64,000 bases of DNA from DYFT01 sp041695085 (GCA_041695085.1 JBGFRO010000018.1:62001-126000); one strand, 5' to 3'. Shown: positions 27,062 to 36,231, counted from the first letter of the stretch. The notes: generated by a model not told the origin, from the letters alone. Translations and numbers: made by a program.

Positions 27062-27640
27062 ATGCACGCCACCATCAATTTTCCGCCAGCGCCAACCGTC
27101 GGCCAGAGAATTCGATCGTTCTTCAGGCCGTTGGGCAATTTTTTTGTCAAGCATCCTGCCATTCTCTCCGGCTATATCATCTATGGCTATCTCTTCATCT
27201 CCACTATGGAGTTTTACCGGGATTTCAAGGAGAAACATTTCGACAATTTTCTCCAGTACTTCACAAGTTTTGATGCGTTGCTCTGGATGTGGCTGCTTGC
27301 CTTCGCGTTGGTGAAGATCATCGAATATCGCACGCGTGCTCTCGCCAAGCAGAAAGAACTTGCCGTCAAAGAAGCAGAATTGCAGACTATCCACGATATG
27401 CTCCGAACACTTCACCACGAGATCAACAATCCCCTGGCCGTTATCTTCCTGTATTTGAGTCAGGCAGAACGTCGTGCGAAAAACGATCCGGCCGTTCTGC
27501 AGGCCTTGGCGGAAATCCGACACGGCGCAGAGCGTATCACATCGACGCTCCGTGAGTTTTCCAATGCGCAGGGCTTCGTGACAATTCCGACCTCTGCCGG
27601 TGACATCATGAAACCAAAGAAGAGCCATGACACCGCATGA
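27062..27640 (+). CDS. Membrane protein with histidine-kinase dimerisation domain but no ATPase domain
   Basis: The 192-residue protein has two predicted membrane helices (about 32-50 and 71-88), a basic/coiled linker (T-R-A-L-A-K-Q-K-E-L-A-V-K-E-A-E-L) and a HisKA-type helix pair with canonical H119 in L-H-H-E-I-N-N-P-L-A-V. The stop follows about 75 residues later, so no catalytic HATPase_c domain is encoded. The reading frame ends cleanly inside the start of tadA (14-bp overlap), which argues against simple truncation. It may be a phospho-acceptor serving another kinase, or a relic. The start is uncertain because no good ribosome-binding site is visible. Confidence 0.75.
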   Translation: MHATINFPPAPTVGQRIRSFFRPLGNFFVKHPAILSGYIIYGYLFISTMEFYRDFKEKHFDNFLQYFTSFDALLWMWLLAFALVKIIEYRTRALAKQKELAVKEAELQTIHDMLRTLHHEINNPLAVIFLYLSQAERRAKNDPAVLQALAEIRHGAERITSTLREFSNAQGFVTIPTSAGDIMKPKKSHDTA

Positions 27641-28118
27641 GCAATGGATGAGACAGGCTCTTCGAGAAGCGCAGAAGGCGTACGAACAGGATGAAGTCCC
27701 CGTAGGCGCCGTGGTGGTCTTCGAGAACCGGATCATAGGCAAAGGATACAACCAAATTGAGCGCCTGCAAGACCCAACCGCCCATGCCGAGATGATTGCC
27801 CTCACCGCAGCTTCCAATTATCTCCACTCCCGTCGTCTCGAAGGTTGTACGCTCTATGTGACGTTAGAACCGTGTCCGATGTGCGCGGGGGCTATTGTGC
27901 TCGCTCGCGTCCCCACCCTCGTCTTTGCAACATTCGATCCGAAAGCCGGAGCATGCGGTACGCTCTTCAACATAGTCGAAGATAAACGACTCAACCACTC
28001 ACCCCACGTCATTACGGGAGTGTGTGACCGGCAGAGTGAGGAGTTGCTCAAGGGATTCTTTGGAAGGGTGCGCAATATCGCACAGAAACGGGGGACGTCG
28101 GGTCAGACTTCTGCCTGA
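27627..28118 (+). CDS. tadA: tRNA-specific adenosine deaminase
   Basis: The 163-residue cytidine-deaminase-fold enzyme converts A34 of tRNA-Arg(ACG) to inosine so that it reads CGU, CGC and CGA codons. The zinc site is complete: H53-A-E55 in T-A-H-A-E-M-I-A-L, and C83 and C86 in E-P-C-P-M-C-A-G-A. The start overlaps the end of the membrane DHp protein by 14 bp, implying translational coupling. The 3' end overlaps prfA, which is convergent, by 16 bp. The substrate tRNA is encoded 1.3 kb upstream on the same strand. Confidence 0.96.
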   Translation: MTPHEQWMRQALREAQKAYEQDEVPVGAVVVFENRIIGKGYNQIERLQDPTAHAEMIALTAASNYLHSRRLEGCTLYVTLEPCPMCAGAIVLARVPTLVFATFDPKAGACGTLFNIVEDKRLNHSPHVITGVCDRQSEELLKGFFGRVRNIAQKRGTSGQTSA

Positions 28119-29170
28119 AGCTTCTCTGCCCGATCGGCAAGACGGAGCTGTTCGATCAATTCATCCAGATCGCCGTCGATGATCGCGGACAGATTGTAAA
28201 GGGTCAGTCCGATACGATGATCGGTGACCCGGTTTTGCGGAAAATTGTATGTCCGAATCTTGTCGCTTCGATCGCCGCTTTTAATCATCGACTTTCGCTG
28301 CGCGGCCATCGAGGCGTTCTGTTCGTTCATCTTGATCTCATACAGCTTCGCACGCAGCATCCGCATGGCGCGATCGCGATTCTGAAATTGTGAACGTTCC
28401 TGCTGGCATGCGACGACGATACCAGTCGGTTTGTGCGTGATACGCACGGCGGTTTCTACCTTATTCACGTTCTGTCCCCCCTTCCCGCCTGAACGATACG
28501 TGTCGATCTGCAGATCGGCCGGATTGATCTCAACCTCCACATCTTCAACTTCAGGGAGAACGACAACTGATGCGGCGGATGTGTGGACTCGTCCCTGCGC
28601 TTCCGTTTCGGGAACGCGCTGCACGCGATGGACGCCGCTCTCGAACTTCATCAATCCGTACGCCCCCTCTCCTGAAACCGAGAAGACCACCTCCTTAAAT
28701 CCTCCCTTCCCCGTTTCATTCCAGTCCATCAAATCGACACGCCATCCTTTCCGTTCGGCGAATCGCGTGTACATCCGATAGAGATCCGCCGCAAAGAGAG
28801 CCGCCTCCTCTCCACCCGTCCCTGCCCGAATCTCCATAATGAAGTTCTTGCTGTCGTTCGGATCCTGAGGAACAAGGAGCAGTTTCAACTCCTCCTCAAG
28901 CTCGGCAATCTTCACTTTCAGGGCATCGTACTCTTCCTGTGCCATCGCCTTCATTTCAGGATCGCTCACCGAGGCGAGAAGCTCTTTGCTCCCTTCGAGA
29001 TCTCGTTTCACCTTCCTGTACCTGCGATACGCCTCCACCATCGGTTCGAGCGTGCGAAGTTCTTTGCCCAATTCGCGGAACCGCTTCTGATCCGCGACGA
29101 TCGCAGGATCGCTGAGAAGTCCCTGAATTTCCTGAACTCGATGGAGGATATGATCTAGTTTGTCGAACAC
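28103..29170 (-). CDS. prfA: Peptide chain release factor 1
   Basis: The 355-residue protein has normal RF1 length. The catalytic G-G-Q is at 231-233 within Y-R-S-G-G-K-G-G-Q-N-V-N. The stop-codon-reading P-x-T loop is P-E-T at 187-189 in R-V-P-E-T-E-A-Q-G-R-V-H-T-S, marking RF1 (UAA/UAG) rather than RF2. It releases finished chains from the ribosome. The DUF1385 gene lies 41 bp upstream on the same strand, a pairing seen in many bacteria. The methyltransferase gene prmC, often adjacent, is not present here. Confidence 0.97.
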   Translation of the reverse strand: MFDKLDHILHRVQEIQGLLSDPAIVADQKRFRELGKELRTLEPMVEAYRRYRKVKRDLEGSKELLASVSDPEMKAMAQEEYDALKVKIAELEEELKLLLVPQDPNDSKNFIMEIRAGTGGEEAALFAADLYRMYTRFAERKGWRVDLMDWNETGKGGFKEVVFSVSGEGAYGLMKFESGVHRVQRVPETEAQGRVHTSAASVVVLPEVEDVEVEINPADLQIDTYRSGGKGGQNVNKVETAVRITHKPTGIVVACQQERSQFQNRDRAMRMLRAKLYEIKMNEQNASMAAQRKSMIKSGDRSDKIRTYNFPQNRVTDHRIGLTLYNLSAIIDGDLDELIEQLRLADRAEKLQAEV

Positions 29171-29211
29171 GGCTGAAGTGAGAAGAAGAAGGCACCGAAG
29201 TGGGAGGGTCG

Positions 29212-30273
29212 CTATTTGCCGACGAGGGCCGGAGTCGCCTCCTGTTGTCGCGCCATCTCAAGCGGATACTTCCGGGCATCATCCAAACCCAATGCACACC
29301 TCAAGGCAGTGATGGCCACTTCGAGTTGCGATTCATCCGGTTCTTTTGTGGTAATGCGCTGCAGCCAGAGGCCGGGAGCAATGAGGATCTTCCCCCACCA
29401 TGTCGTGGCGTGTCTTGCGGAAAACTTGATGAACTCATAGGCTATCCCGCCGACGATGGGAATGAAAGGAAGATGCGTCAGGAGGCGAACAAGGAGTGTC
29501 AATTCGCCGAGCAGCTGTAGGAGAAAGGCATCCAGCACGCTAAAGGAGATGATTGCCACAAACATAACGATCAACAAAAAACTCGTGCCGCAGCGGGGAT
29601 GGAAGCGGGTGTGCTTCTGCACGACCGCGGGGATGAGATCGTCGCTCAGCTCAAAGGCAAACACTGTCTTATGTTCCGCTCCGTGATACTGAAACAGACG
29701 TTTGATGTCTTTCATCAAAGAGATAAGGGCGAGATATCCCAGCAGGATTGAGATGCGGATCAATCCAGCTACGAGGTTGAACTCAAACGCCTTCTGATCA
29801 AGCGAAAAAATCTGGCTTGTCACAACGAGTGGTGTGATGAAAAAAATCGTGATTCCCAATGCCAAGGCAAAGACGAGGGTCGCAACAAGAGCGAGCGTCG
29901 ATTGCGGTTTCTTCTCTTTCTTCATTTGCTGACCGTTGCCGTTTTTCGCCGCCTCTTGAGCTTCCGCGTCGAGCAGAGCCACTTCGGCAGAATAATTGAG
30001 CGTGCGGATGCCGAGGTACATCATATCGATCAAACCCACTGCCCCCCGAATGACGGGCACGTTAAGAAATTGGTACTTTTCGATGAGGGAAACAAATTGC
30101 TCCTGTTTGACGACGATGCGGCCGTCTGCGCGACGTACCGCCGTTGCGACCGAGCCGGGGGCGCGCATCATCACTCCCTCAATGACGGCCTGACCGCCGA
30201 TTTGCATCGGCTTTTTCGGATTGTACAGCGGATTGGTCGGCACCCAACTCGACTCTTTCTGATCGCTCTTCAC
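29212..30273 (-). CDS. DUF1385 (YqhQ-like) integral membrane protein
   Basis: The protein has 353 residues from a GTG at 30273, preferred because AAAGGAG stands 4 bp before it; frames extending further upstream have no ribosome-binding site. Typical family blocks are present: I-G-G-Q-A-V-I-E-G-V-M-M-R-A-P near the start, Y-H-G-A-E-H-K-T-V in the middle, and F-H-P-R-C-G-T-S-F. Several transmembrane helices lie at about 135-160, 180-200, 250-275 and 285-305. The conserved H and C residues suggest metal or cofactor handling, but the biochemical role of the family is not settled. It is encoded directly before prfA. Confidence 0.92.
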   Translation of the reverse strand: MKSDQKESSWVPTNPLYNPKKPMQIGGQAVIEGVMMRAPGSVATAVRRADGRIVVKQEQFVSLIEKYQFLNVPVIRGAVGLIDMMYLGIRTLNYSAEVALLDAEAQEAAKNGNGQQMKKEKKPQSTLALVATLVFALALGITIFFITPLVVTSQIFSLDQKAFEFNLVAGLIRISILLGYLALISLMKDIKRLFQYHGAEHKTVFAFELSDDLIPAVVQKHTRFHPRCGTSFLLIVMFVAIISFSVLDAFLLQLLGELTLLVRLLTHLPFIPIVGGIAYEFIKFSARHATTWWGKILIAPGLWLQRITTKEPDESQLEVAITALRCALGLDDARKYPLEMARQQEATPALVGK

Positions 30274-30373
30274 GTGACTCCTTTCAGAAATGCACCTCAA
30301 TATACCAAACATTGCACCGAGGCGCAATAAAGGGTGTGATCAACGCGAACAAAAAGAGAGGATGAAGAAACGG

Positions 30374-30988
30374 CTACAGGGACTGAAGGGCGGCGAGGAT
30401 TTTCGGCAGCAGAAGCGCAGGCTCGGTGGGATGAGGTGCTTGCGTCGTATCAAACAAATCCATTTGCGATGCAGCTTGAGTGAACTGCCCATCCGCATAG
30501 TACGACTGCGCAAGCAGAAGCCGCAATCGCCGCGCGGTCACTTTGGAATCGTGCGCAAAGGCGTAGGTGGGACGTTGCGTGAGCACGCTTTGAGCGAGCG
30601 AGATCGCCTCCACAAAATCGTTTAACGCATGTGCGACGATGGCTCCCCCTGCACGCACATCCATTTGCACATCGGTCGTAATCCCTGTCGTTCCCAAGGC
30701 AAAGGCGAAGTCGCTTCTTGCTTTGGAGAGTTCGCGTTTATAGGCATTCGACCACCCGCGCCCGCAGATCGCCTCTGCGCGGAGAGAGCCGGTTGTTCCT
30801 TTGTTGAACGCCTCATTGAAATTCAGTATGGCCGCATCGTATCGCCCTTCTTTGAACTCTTTCCAACCTTGTTGAAGAAAATCGGTGTCTCGCTTTTCGT
30901 CCGACGGCGGGGTCGGTCCCGACCCACTCGAACAGCCGATTGCGAGGAGGAGGGCGAGGGCGTACCAGTATTTCGAGGATCCTTTCAT
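30374..30988 (-). CDS. TPR-containing lipoprotein
   Basis: The 204-residue protein begins with a lipoprotein signal peptide (W-Y-A-L-A-L-L-L-A-I-G-C, lipobox cysteine C19). The mature part has helix-turn-helix repeats of TPR type: G-W-K-E-F-K-E-G-R-Y-D-A-A-I-L-N-F-N-E-A and a second Y-A-D-G-Q-F-T-Q-A-A unit. It should be anchored in a membrane facing the periplasm and act as a protein-interaction scaffold. Its ATG overlaps the TGA of the metallopeptidase gene (ATGA), so the two are translationally coupled. Confidence 0.85.
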   Translation of the reverse strand: MKGSSKYWYALALLLAIGCSSGSGPTPPSDEKRDTDFLQQGWKEFKEGRYDAAILNFNEAFNKGTTGSLRAEAICGRGWSNAYKRELSKARSDFAFALGTTGITTDVQMDVRAGGAIVAHALNDFVEAISLAQSVLTQRPTYAFAHDSKVTARRLRLLLAQSYYADGQFTQAASQMDLFDTTQAPHPTEPALLLPKILAALQSL

Positions 30989-33900
30989 CGAAGAAAAATG
31001 AGCTTTCTTGTTTTCGTGAAGGTCGATGTCTGAAGACGATACAAATAGATGCCGCTTGAAAGGTGCGATGCGTCGAAGAGGACTGAGTGCACTCCCGCCG
31101 GTTGTTCGTGTGCGACCAGAACGGCCACTTCCCTTCCTAAGACATCGTACACGATCAACCGAACGGCCGTCGGCTCCGGTAATTCATACCGAATGGTGGT
31201 AGATGGATTAAATGGATTCGGATAGTTCTGGTGGAGAGCGTAGTGCAGAGGAATATCATCCACATTGCCGGACACGTCTTCCTTCCTGACCAACCCGAAT
31301 GTGCCCAGGCGATTCGTCGATGCCGTCAGGTCTCGATTCCGTTCATCGAATCTTGTGGCGAGCTTGTGCCACTTCCCCTCCACCAGCCGCGCAAGTGTCC
31401 ATCCTTCCCGCTTCCCCTCGGCACGATATCGAACAATCGCCGGCGTTGCGAGTTCCAGCGCTGCAGGCCCAACACTAAAGACGCGATCCGCTTTGAGGAG
31501 CTCCGGTCCGATCTCCTCGGGAAATGAGACTCCGCGTCGGGCGGTGAGATACGTTTCCTTCCGGATTCCCCGCTCGTCGATCTCGACCGTAAATTCTCCA
31601 TCCACTGTGGCAATCGCTCCGCGTGCGTCCTTCTTCAGCAACCTTGCTGCGAACGTTATGGAAGTATCGGCAAAATAGACCCCAAAGCGTTTTGCGCCGC
31701 GTGCGCGGATCGTAACGGCACCGCTCGCTGAAAACCTGTGACTGGTATCGATGAATGCCTTCATCGATCGTGGAATCGGGAAGAGCCTCAACGCCGACGT
31801 CCCGCTTGTTTGAGTCAACGAGCCGCTCAGACTTCCCGCGCGCAAGTCATCCTGACTTGAGACGATGACATCAATGAACTCGCTCAACACGGGATTCTGA
31901 AGATAGCCGAGTGCAAGTCGGGGAGCAGCCGAGGAGTCGCTGTACTCGAAGATCGCCCGGAACATCGCATTGAACCCATCGAGGATGTTATTGTTCAAAG
32001 CGCTGACCTCCCGAAATGTCTCCCACTTATTCGGGGCGCGGGGATGATTCGGCCCTCGGTAGACGTACGAATAGTCCGTAGGCGTCGAGTTATCCACCGC
32101 CGCATAGGTTCCGACGGAATCATCCTCGTCCTCCATGAAACCGAGGTAGATGGGTCCCCTGAGATTGGTAAGGCTCGAAGCATACGGAGAGAGATCGATA
32201 TCAACGAAGGTTCCGACGGGGAATTCAGAGCGGTTGACGGTGACAAGAAATGGCGCAATGAGGTCACGGCCGGGTCTCCCGTTCTTGTCGCCCCAAACAT
32301 GGAACATGAAATCGCGGTCGTCATTCGGCAGGGCGGTGCCGTTGGCGAATTCCTGATTGAATGCCACCATCATGCGCGCGCCGCGTAAGACGTTGCCGGG
32401 AACAACCGGATGAAACCGAACCGCGATGCCGCGTGACGTGGAGTTGTTGCCGAAACCGACGTAAGGAGCGATGCCCTGGAGGAACGGGTCCGGAGTGCCG
32501 TCGTCGTATTTCTCTTCTGTCACAAACCGCACAACCTCTCCGGAAGAAACGAATGAAAATCGAGCAGTGGTGGAGAGGGAGGAATTCGAAACGACAAAAA
32601 CGATCGACGACAATGTAGTGCCGAATTCGGGAGAGGTGAAGGACGAACCGATAGGGACGTCCCGAACACGGAGAGTTCTCTCACCCGTTTCCACGGCACG
32701 CACCTTCAATCCAAAATCGCCGCTAAACGTTATCCTGAAGTCCTTCGCTCCCGGAGAAAACTCGAGATACCGAGCACCTTGTTGAACGACGTCGCCGTTG
32801 GCCGTCGCGTTTGGATCGAGATAACGCGAGGAGAGGGCCGGACGACCGCCGATGGCTGAAGTATAGCGATTGCTCGGTGGAGCGAGGGAGTTTGCGCCGA
32901 TCCAGTTCGCCGTGAAGAAGTTCTGGGCGGTCATGTCAAAACTCGCGGCGATTCCGACATCGGAGAGAGACATCTCAAATCCCGGCACGCCATTCATCGG
33001 ATGCTGTGTGAATCGACGCAAGAACGGTAGTCCATACTGCTCTGCAATAAAGCGAGTCCAAAGAGCTGCACGACCGTAGTCGTCGAGAGATCTTGACCAA
33101 CTCAGGAGCGGCACGTTCGTATCCCTCAGATAACCTGTCGCGCTCCGGAGCGAGTAGCCGCAGAGCGCTTCTGCGTACTCCGACAATCCTTCGTTGAAGA
33201 ACGTGATTTCGTGCGGGTCGTAATTCCAGTGAATGAGATGCTGGAATTCGTGCGCAAGCGTCGGAAGAACCAGCGAGGTGCGGCGCGTGTTGTTAAAAAA
33301 GATCGACGGATAGGAGTCGATATACAGCATATCGCGCCGGTTGCTGTTTCCCTGAAATCCACTGTTCGGATCGACATCGACGCTGATGAAGAAGCCGGCC
33401 ACGAAACTGCCAAACCCATCCCAACCGTCCTGTATATCACAAATAAGAAAGTGCGTGCGCCCGTCCCCCTTCCCCTTTTCGAACTGAGCATTGATGTTCG
33501 GAGGATCGCCGAAGACCTGCCGGTCGATCTGAAGTATTCCTTTTGTCGAATCGATCGATCTTGCCGGCGTCGTCGATTCAAGCGTGCGACCGATTTCATC
33601 CACCTCCGTCGTCGTCACGTGGTTGTTCTGCAACTCCCGCACGGCCACCCACACGTAACTCAGCGCGCCAATCCTTCTTAACTCGGCACCGACGGTGTCA
33701 AATCGTTGCTGTTCGAAGTTATACACCCAGAAGGTTTCTTGCACGCCGACGGTGTATGGAACCGAACGCTTCTCCAGACGGCGACGCTGCATTGCGTCTT
33801 CAATCCCGGGGTAGAACCGCCTCGTGTTTTCCCAAGCCGTTCTGATCACCTCCGGATCGTTCAGAAGGGATGATCCACACTCCGCGCCGGTAGGAAATTG

Positions 33901-33990
33901 CATCGGATGGAGGTCCTGCCCGAAAACAGGGACACCAAACGAGGCAAAGAGAAGGAAAAAGATGAAACCGGTTGGGATTCGTAACGTCAT
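30985..33990 (-). CDS. Secreted gluzincin-type metallopeptidase with type IX sorting domain
   Basis: The protein has 1,001 residues from the ATG at 33990. A GTG at 34017 is an alternative start. A signal peptide (G-F-I-F-F-L-L-F-A-S-F-G-V-P-V-F-G-Q) leads to a peptidase domain at about 50-350 with zinc motif H247-E-F-Q-H251 and a downstream N-E-G-L-S-E-Y-A-E supplying the third ligand, a pattern like M30 (hyicolysin-type) enzymes. Beta-rich domains follow. The C-terminus is a type IX sorting domain (Q-N-Y-P-N-P-F-N-P-S-T-T, K-L-I-F-L-R). It is predicted to be a secreted protease. Coupled translation with the TPR lipoprotein suggests a shared function, perhaps maturation or anchoring. Confidence 0.88.
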   Translation of the reverse strand: MTLRIPTGFIFFLLFASFGVPVFGQDLHPMQFPTGAECGSSLLNDPEVIRTAWENTRRFYPGIEDAMQRRRLEKRSVPYTVGVQETFWVYNFEQQRFDTVGAELRRIGALSYVWVAVRELQNNHVTTTEVDEIGRTLESTTPARSIDSTKGILQIDRQVFGDPPNINAQFEKGKGDGRTHFLICDIQDGWDGFGSFVAGFFISVDVDPNSGFQGNSNRRDMLYIDSYPSIFFNNTRRTSLVLPTLAHEFQHLIHWNYDPHEITFFNEGLSEYAEALCGYSLRSATGYLRDTNVPLLSWSRSLDDYGRAALWTRFIAEQYGLPFLRRFTQHPMNGVPGFEMSLSDVGIAASFDMTAQNFFTANWIGANSLAPPSNRYTSAIGGRPALSSRYLDPNATANGDVVQQGARYLEFSPGAKDFRITFSGDFGLKVRAVETGERTLRVRDVPIGSSFTSPEFGTTLSSIVFVVSNSSLSTTARFSFVSSGEVVRFVTEEKYDDGTPDPFLQGIAPYVGFGNNSTSRGIAVRFHPVVPGNVLRGARMMVAFNQEFANGTALPNDDRDFMFHVWGDKNGRPGRDLIAPFLVTVNRSEFPVGTFVDIDLSPYASSLTNLRGPIYLGFMEDEDDSVGTYAAVDNSTPTDYSYVYRGPNHPRAPNKWETFREVSALNNNILDGFNAMFRAIFEYSDSSAAPRLALGYLQNPVLSEFIDVIVSSQDDLRAGSLSGSLTQTSGTSALRLFPIPRSMKAFIDTSHRFSASGAVTIRARGAKRFGVYFADTSITFAARLLKKDARGAIATVDGEFTVEIDERGIRKETYLTARRGVSFPEEIGPELLKADRVFSVGPAALELATPAIVRYRAEGKREGWTLARLVEGKWHKLATRFDERNRDLTASTNRLGTFGLVRKEDVSGNVDDIPLHYALHQNYPNPFNPSTTIRYELPEPTAVRLIVYDVLGREVAVLVAHEQPAGVHSVLFDASHLSSGIYLYRLQTSTFTKTRKLIFLR

Positions 33991-34045
33991 AAATACGCTG
34001 CCCCCGCGAAAGGTCACCCCTGTTTACGAAAAAGTGGGGAAAGAC

Positions 34046-35542
34046 TCAAGGAGATTCGCCGCTTTCCCCTCCTGCCCCAAAGCGGCGGCGGATGGAGTTC
34101 TTTAGCAGCTTCACTTCAGCCGGGTCGAATGCCCTTGCAATAACGCAGAGGAGGAGGAAAAAAATGCACACAAATGCCTTTATGAGAACCCCCGACCAGC
34201 TTGCGGGTTCCAGTTCCACCAACGACGCTGCGGCGTATACCAACGCCGTAAGTGCGAAGAGCTTCAGGATTCTTTTCCATTCGTACGGGACTGCAAAATA
34301 TTTCTGGGTAGCAGCGTACATACCGATCGCCATTGCCACATAACTCGCCAGCGTCGCAAGCGCCGCCCCCATCAAACCCATCCGTGGGATCAGCCAAAAA
34401 TTGACGGCGACGTTAATCAATCCTCCCGCTCCCGTCACGTACGGAAGATATTTTGTTTTCTTCTCAAGATAGATGCCGACCACGAAATTGACATACGCGC
34501 CGGTGAAGATATACGAGAGCAGAACAACGGGGACAATGGAGAGCCCCCCCCAATAATCGGGATGAATGAAGTACTTGCCGAAGACCTGAATGCGGACGAT
34601 GTCTTCGACGAAGAGGGAGACGGAGAGAAAGACGAACATGAGTACTGCCATGAAGTACGTGAAGACTTTCGAGAAGAGTGTTTTCGCATCCGCATCCTTT
34701 GCGTGTTGAAGAAAGAAGGGGCGCCAGGCATAGTCGAACATTCCCACCACCAACATCATCAGCACACCCAATCGGTAGTTGGCTTGATAGATGCCAACGG
34801 TCGCATCGTCCGTCAACGCCTTCAGAATCGGCCGGTCGATCACCTGCATCGCAACCCCCGCAATTCCCGCCGGCACGTAGGGCAAGCCGAATTTGAGGAG
34901 TTCTTGATACAGGCGGGACGGGAACTTAAGCGTGAGCTGTGAAGCCACCTTCACCAAAAGGATTCCAAAGGTTACACCGGAGGCAAGCAGATTCGCCAAC
35001 AAGACTCCTTCGGCCTTCATATCCATCCCGACGATGAAAAGAATGTTGAGGAGGATGTTGACAACGATGTTCAAGACGCGCAGCGCTGCGAACTGGATTG
35101 CTTTGTTCTCCATCCGCAGTGAGGCGAAGGGGACAATGCAGAGCGTATCGAAAAACAAAATCCAACCAGCGTATTGAACGAGGCGAGAATGGCCTTCGCC
35201 CAAACTGATGAGGGAGGCAAGTGGCGCGGCAGTGAGATGGATGAAGAGAGAAAGCACAAGCGAACTGAGGAGAAGCGAAAAGAAGGGGACGCTGAAGTTT
35301 TGTCGTTTGTCGCCATTCTCCGGTGACGCCACAAATCGCATATAGGCCGATTCCATACCATATCCGTACACCACAAACGCAAAGGCGATGTAGGCGTAGA
35401 TGTTCGCCACCACGCCATATTCGGAGGTGAGGAGATAGTTGGTGTAGAAGGGAACGAGAAGGAAATTGAGGAATCGACCAAGGATAGAGCTGAGGCCGTA
35501 GATGGCCGCTTCTTTTCCCAGCCGGAAGATCTTATCGAGCAT
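34046..35542 (-). CDS. Polysaccharide flippase-like membrane protein (MOP superfamily)
   Basis: The 498-residue protein has about 14 hydrophobic helices. The N-terminal pattern L-G-K-E-A-A-I-Y-G-L-S-S-I-L-G-R-F-L-N-F-L-L-V-P-F-Y-T is characteristic of Wzx/RfbX-type lipid-linked oligosaccharide flippases. It lies outside the main polysaccharide cluster and next to the Trm112, thioesterase and accA genes, so its glycan substrate is unclear. A second flippase is encoded at 57463-59028. Confidence 0.88.
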   Translation of the reverse strand: MLDKIFRLGKEAAIYGLSSILGRFLNFLLVPFYTNYLLTSEYGVVANIYAYIAFAFVVYGYGMESAYMRFVASPENGDKRQNFSVPFFSLLLSSLVLSLFIHLTAAPLASLISLGEGHSRLVQYAGWILFFDTLCIVPFASLRMENKAIQFAALRVLNIVVNILLNILFIVGMDMKAEGVLLANLLASGVTFGILLVKVASQLTLKFPSRLYQELLKFGLPYVPAGIAGVAMQVIDRPILKALTDDATVGIYQANYRLGVLMMLVVGMFDYAWRPFFLQHAKDADAKTLFSKVFTYFMAVLMFVFLSVSLFVEDIVRIQVFGKYFIHPDYWGGLSIVPVVLLSYIFTGAYVNFVVGIYLEKKTKYLPYVTGAGGLINVAVNFWLIPRMGLMGAALATLASYVAMAIGMYAATQKYFAVPYEWKRILKLFALTALVYAAASLVELEPASWSGVLIKAFVCIFFLLLCVIARAFDPAEVKLLKNSIRRRFGAGGESGESP

Positions 35543-35636
35543 GCGATACCGCGGATTGGGAGAGCATGGGACGATGGTTCAGGAGAGAAGAAGGTGTGTG
35601 TCGTGCCTCGAGCAGCAGGAGCAGGTCGCTCTCCGG

Positions 35637-35807
35637 CTACGAAGCTCCCTGATGTCCTTCATCGACCAGCATAATCGGGATATCGTCCTTCACCTGATAG
35701 ACGTTTCCGCAGCTCTTGCAGGTGAGCGTGTTCTCTTCCGGTTTGTAATCGAGATCACCTTTGCACTTCGGGCAGCAAAGGATCTCAAGGAGTTCGGGCT
35801 TCAGCAT
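35637..35807 (-). CDS. Trm112-like zinc-ribbon protein
   Basis: This is a 56-residue protein, as is usual for the family (UPF0434/YcaR-like). It begins M-L-K-P-E-L-L-E-I-L-C-C-P-K-C-K-G and has a second cysteine pair in C-K-S-C-G followed by Y-Q-V-K-D-D-I-P-I-M-L, the typical ending. Four cysteines make a zinc ribbon. Relatives act as small partners or activators of methyltransferases, but the bacterial role is less clear. The ATG at 35807 is inside the upstream thioesterase gene (23-bp overlap). Longer open frames upstream have no protein character. Confidence 0.9.
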   Translation of the reverse strand: MLKPELLEILCCPKCKGDLDYKPEENTLTCKSCGNVYQVKDDIPIMLVDEGHQGAS

Positions 35808-36231
35808 GTTTGGTTGATGATGTTTGAAATGCCTCTTCAAGAGCCTGGAGAACGAGTGCGGGTGCGCGCGTCGGTCTGCCTGTTTCCGCGTTGAGAAAGC
35901 TGTGGACGGTGTATCCCTCGACCAACGGCTCAGGGTCGTTTTCGAGCGTGATTTTGTAGTCGATCCGGATTCGCGCGACCGGCATCTCAGCAAGGGTTGT
36001 CTCGACGTTCAACAGATCGTCGTACCGAGCCGACCGTTTATATTTTGCATAGGCTTCCACAACGGGTAAGAAGATGCCGTGGCTTTCAATCTCGGCATAC
36101 GGTAATCCGACCGACCTCAGCAGATCGGAACGCCCTTGTTCGAAGTACTCGAAGAATTTCCCGTAGTACACGAACTTCATCTGATCGGTATCGGCATAGC
36201 GGACACGTATTTGAGTTGTATGGCGAATCAT
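35785..36231 (-). CDS. Acyl-CoA thioesterase, hot-dog fold (4HBT/YbgC-like)
   Basis: The protein has 148 residues from the ATG at 36231, giving the usual length and start (Q-I-R-V-R-Y-A-D-T-D). The catalytic-aspartate motif appears as R-Y-A-D-T-D-Q-M-K-F-V-Y-Y-G-K-F-F-E-Y-F-E-Q-G-R, where the common G-V after the M is K-F. The rest (R-S-V-G-L-P-Y-A-E-I, L-V-E-G-Y-T-V-H-S-F) fits the hot-dog fold. It hydrolyses acyl-CoA or acyl-carrier thioesters. It lies between accA and the Trm112-like gene, consistent with lipid metabolism. Confidence 0.92.
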   Translation of the reverse strand: MIRHTTQIRVRYADTDQMKFVYYGKFFEYFEQGRSDLLRSVGLPYAEIESHGIFLPVVEAYAKYKRSARYDDLLNVETTLAEMPVARIRIDYKITLENDPEPLVEGYTVHSFLNAETGRPTRAPALVLQALEEAFQTSSTKHAEARTP

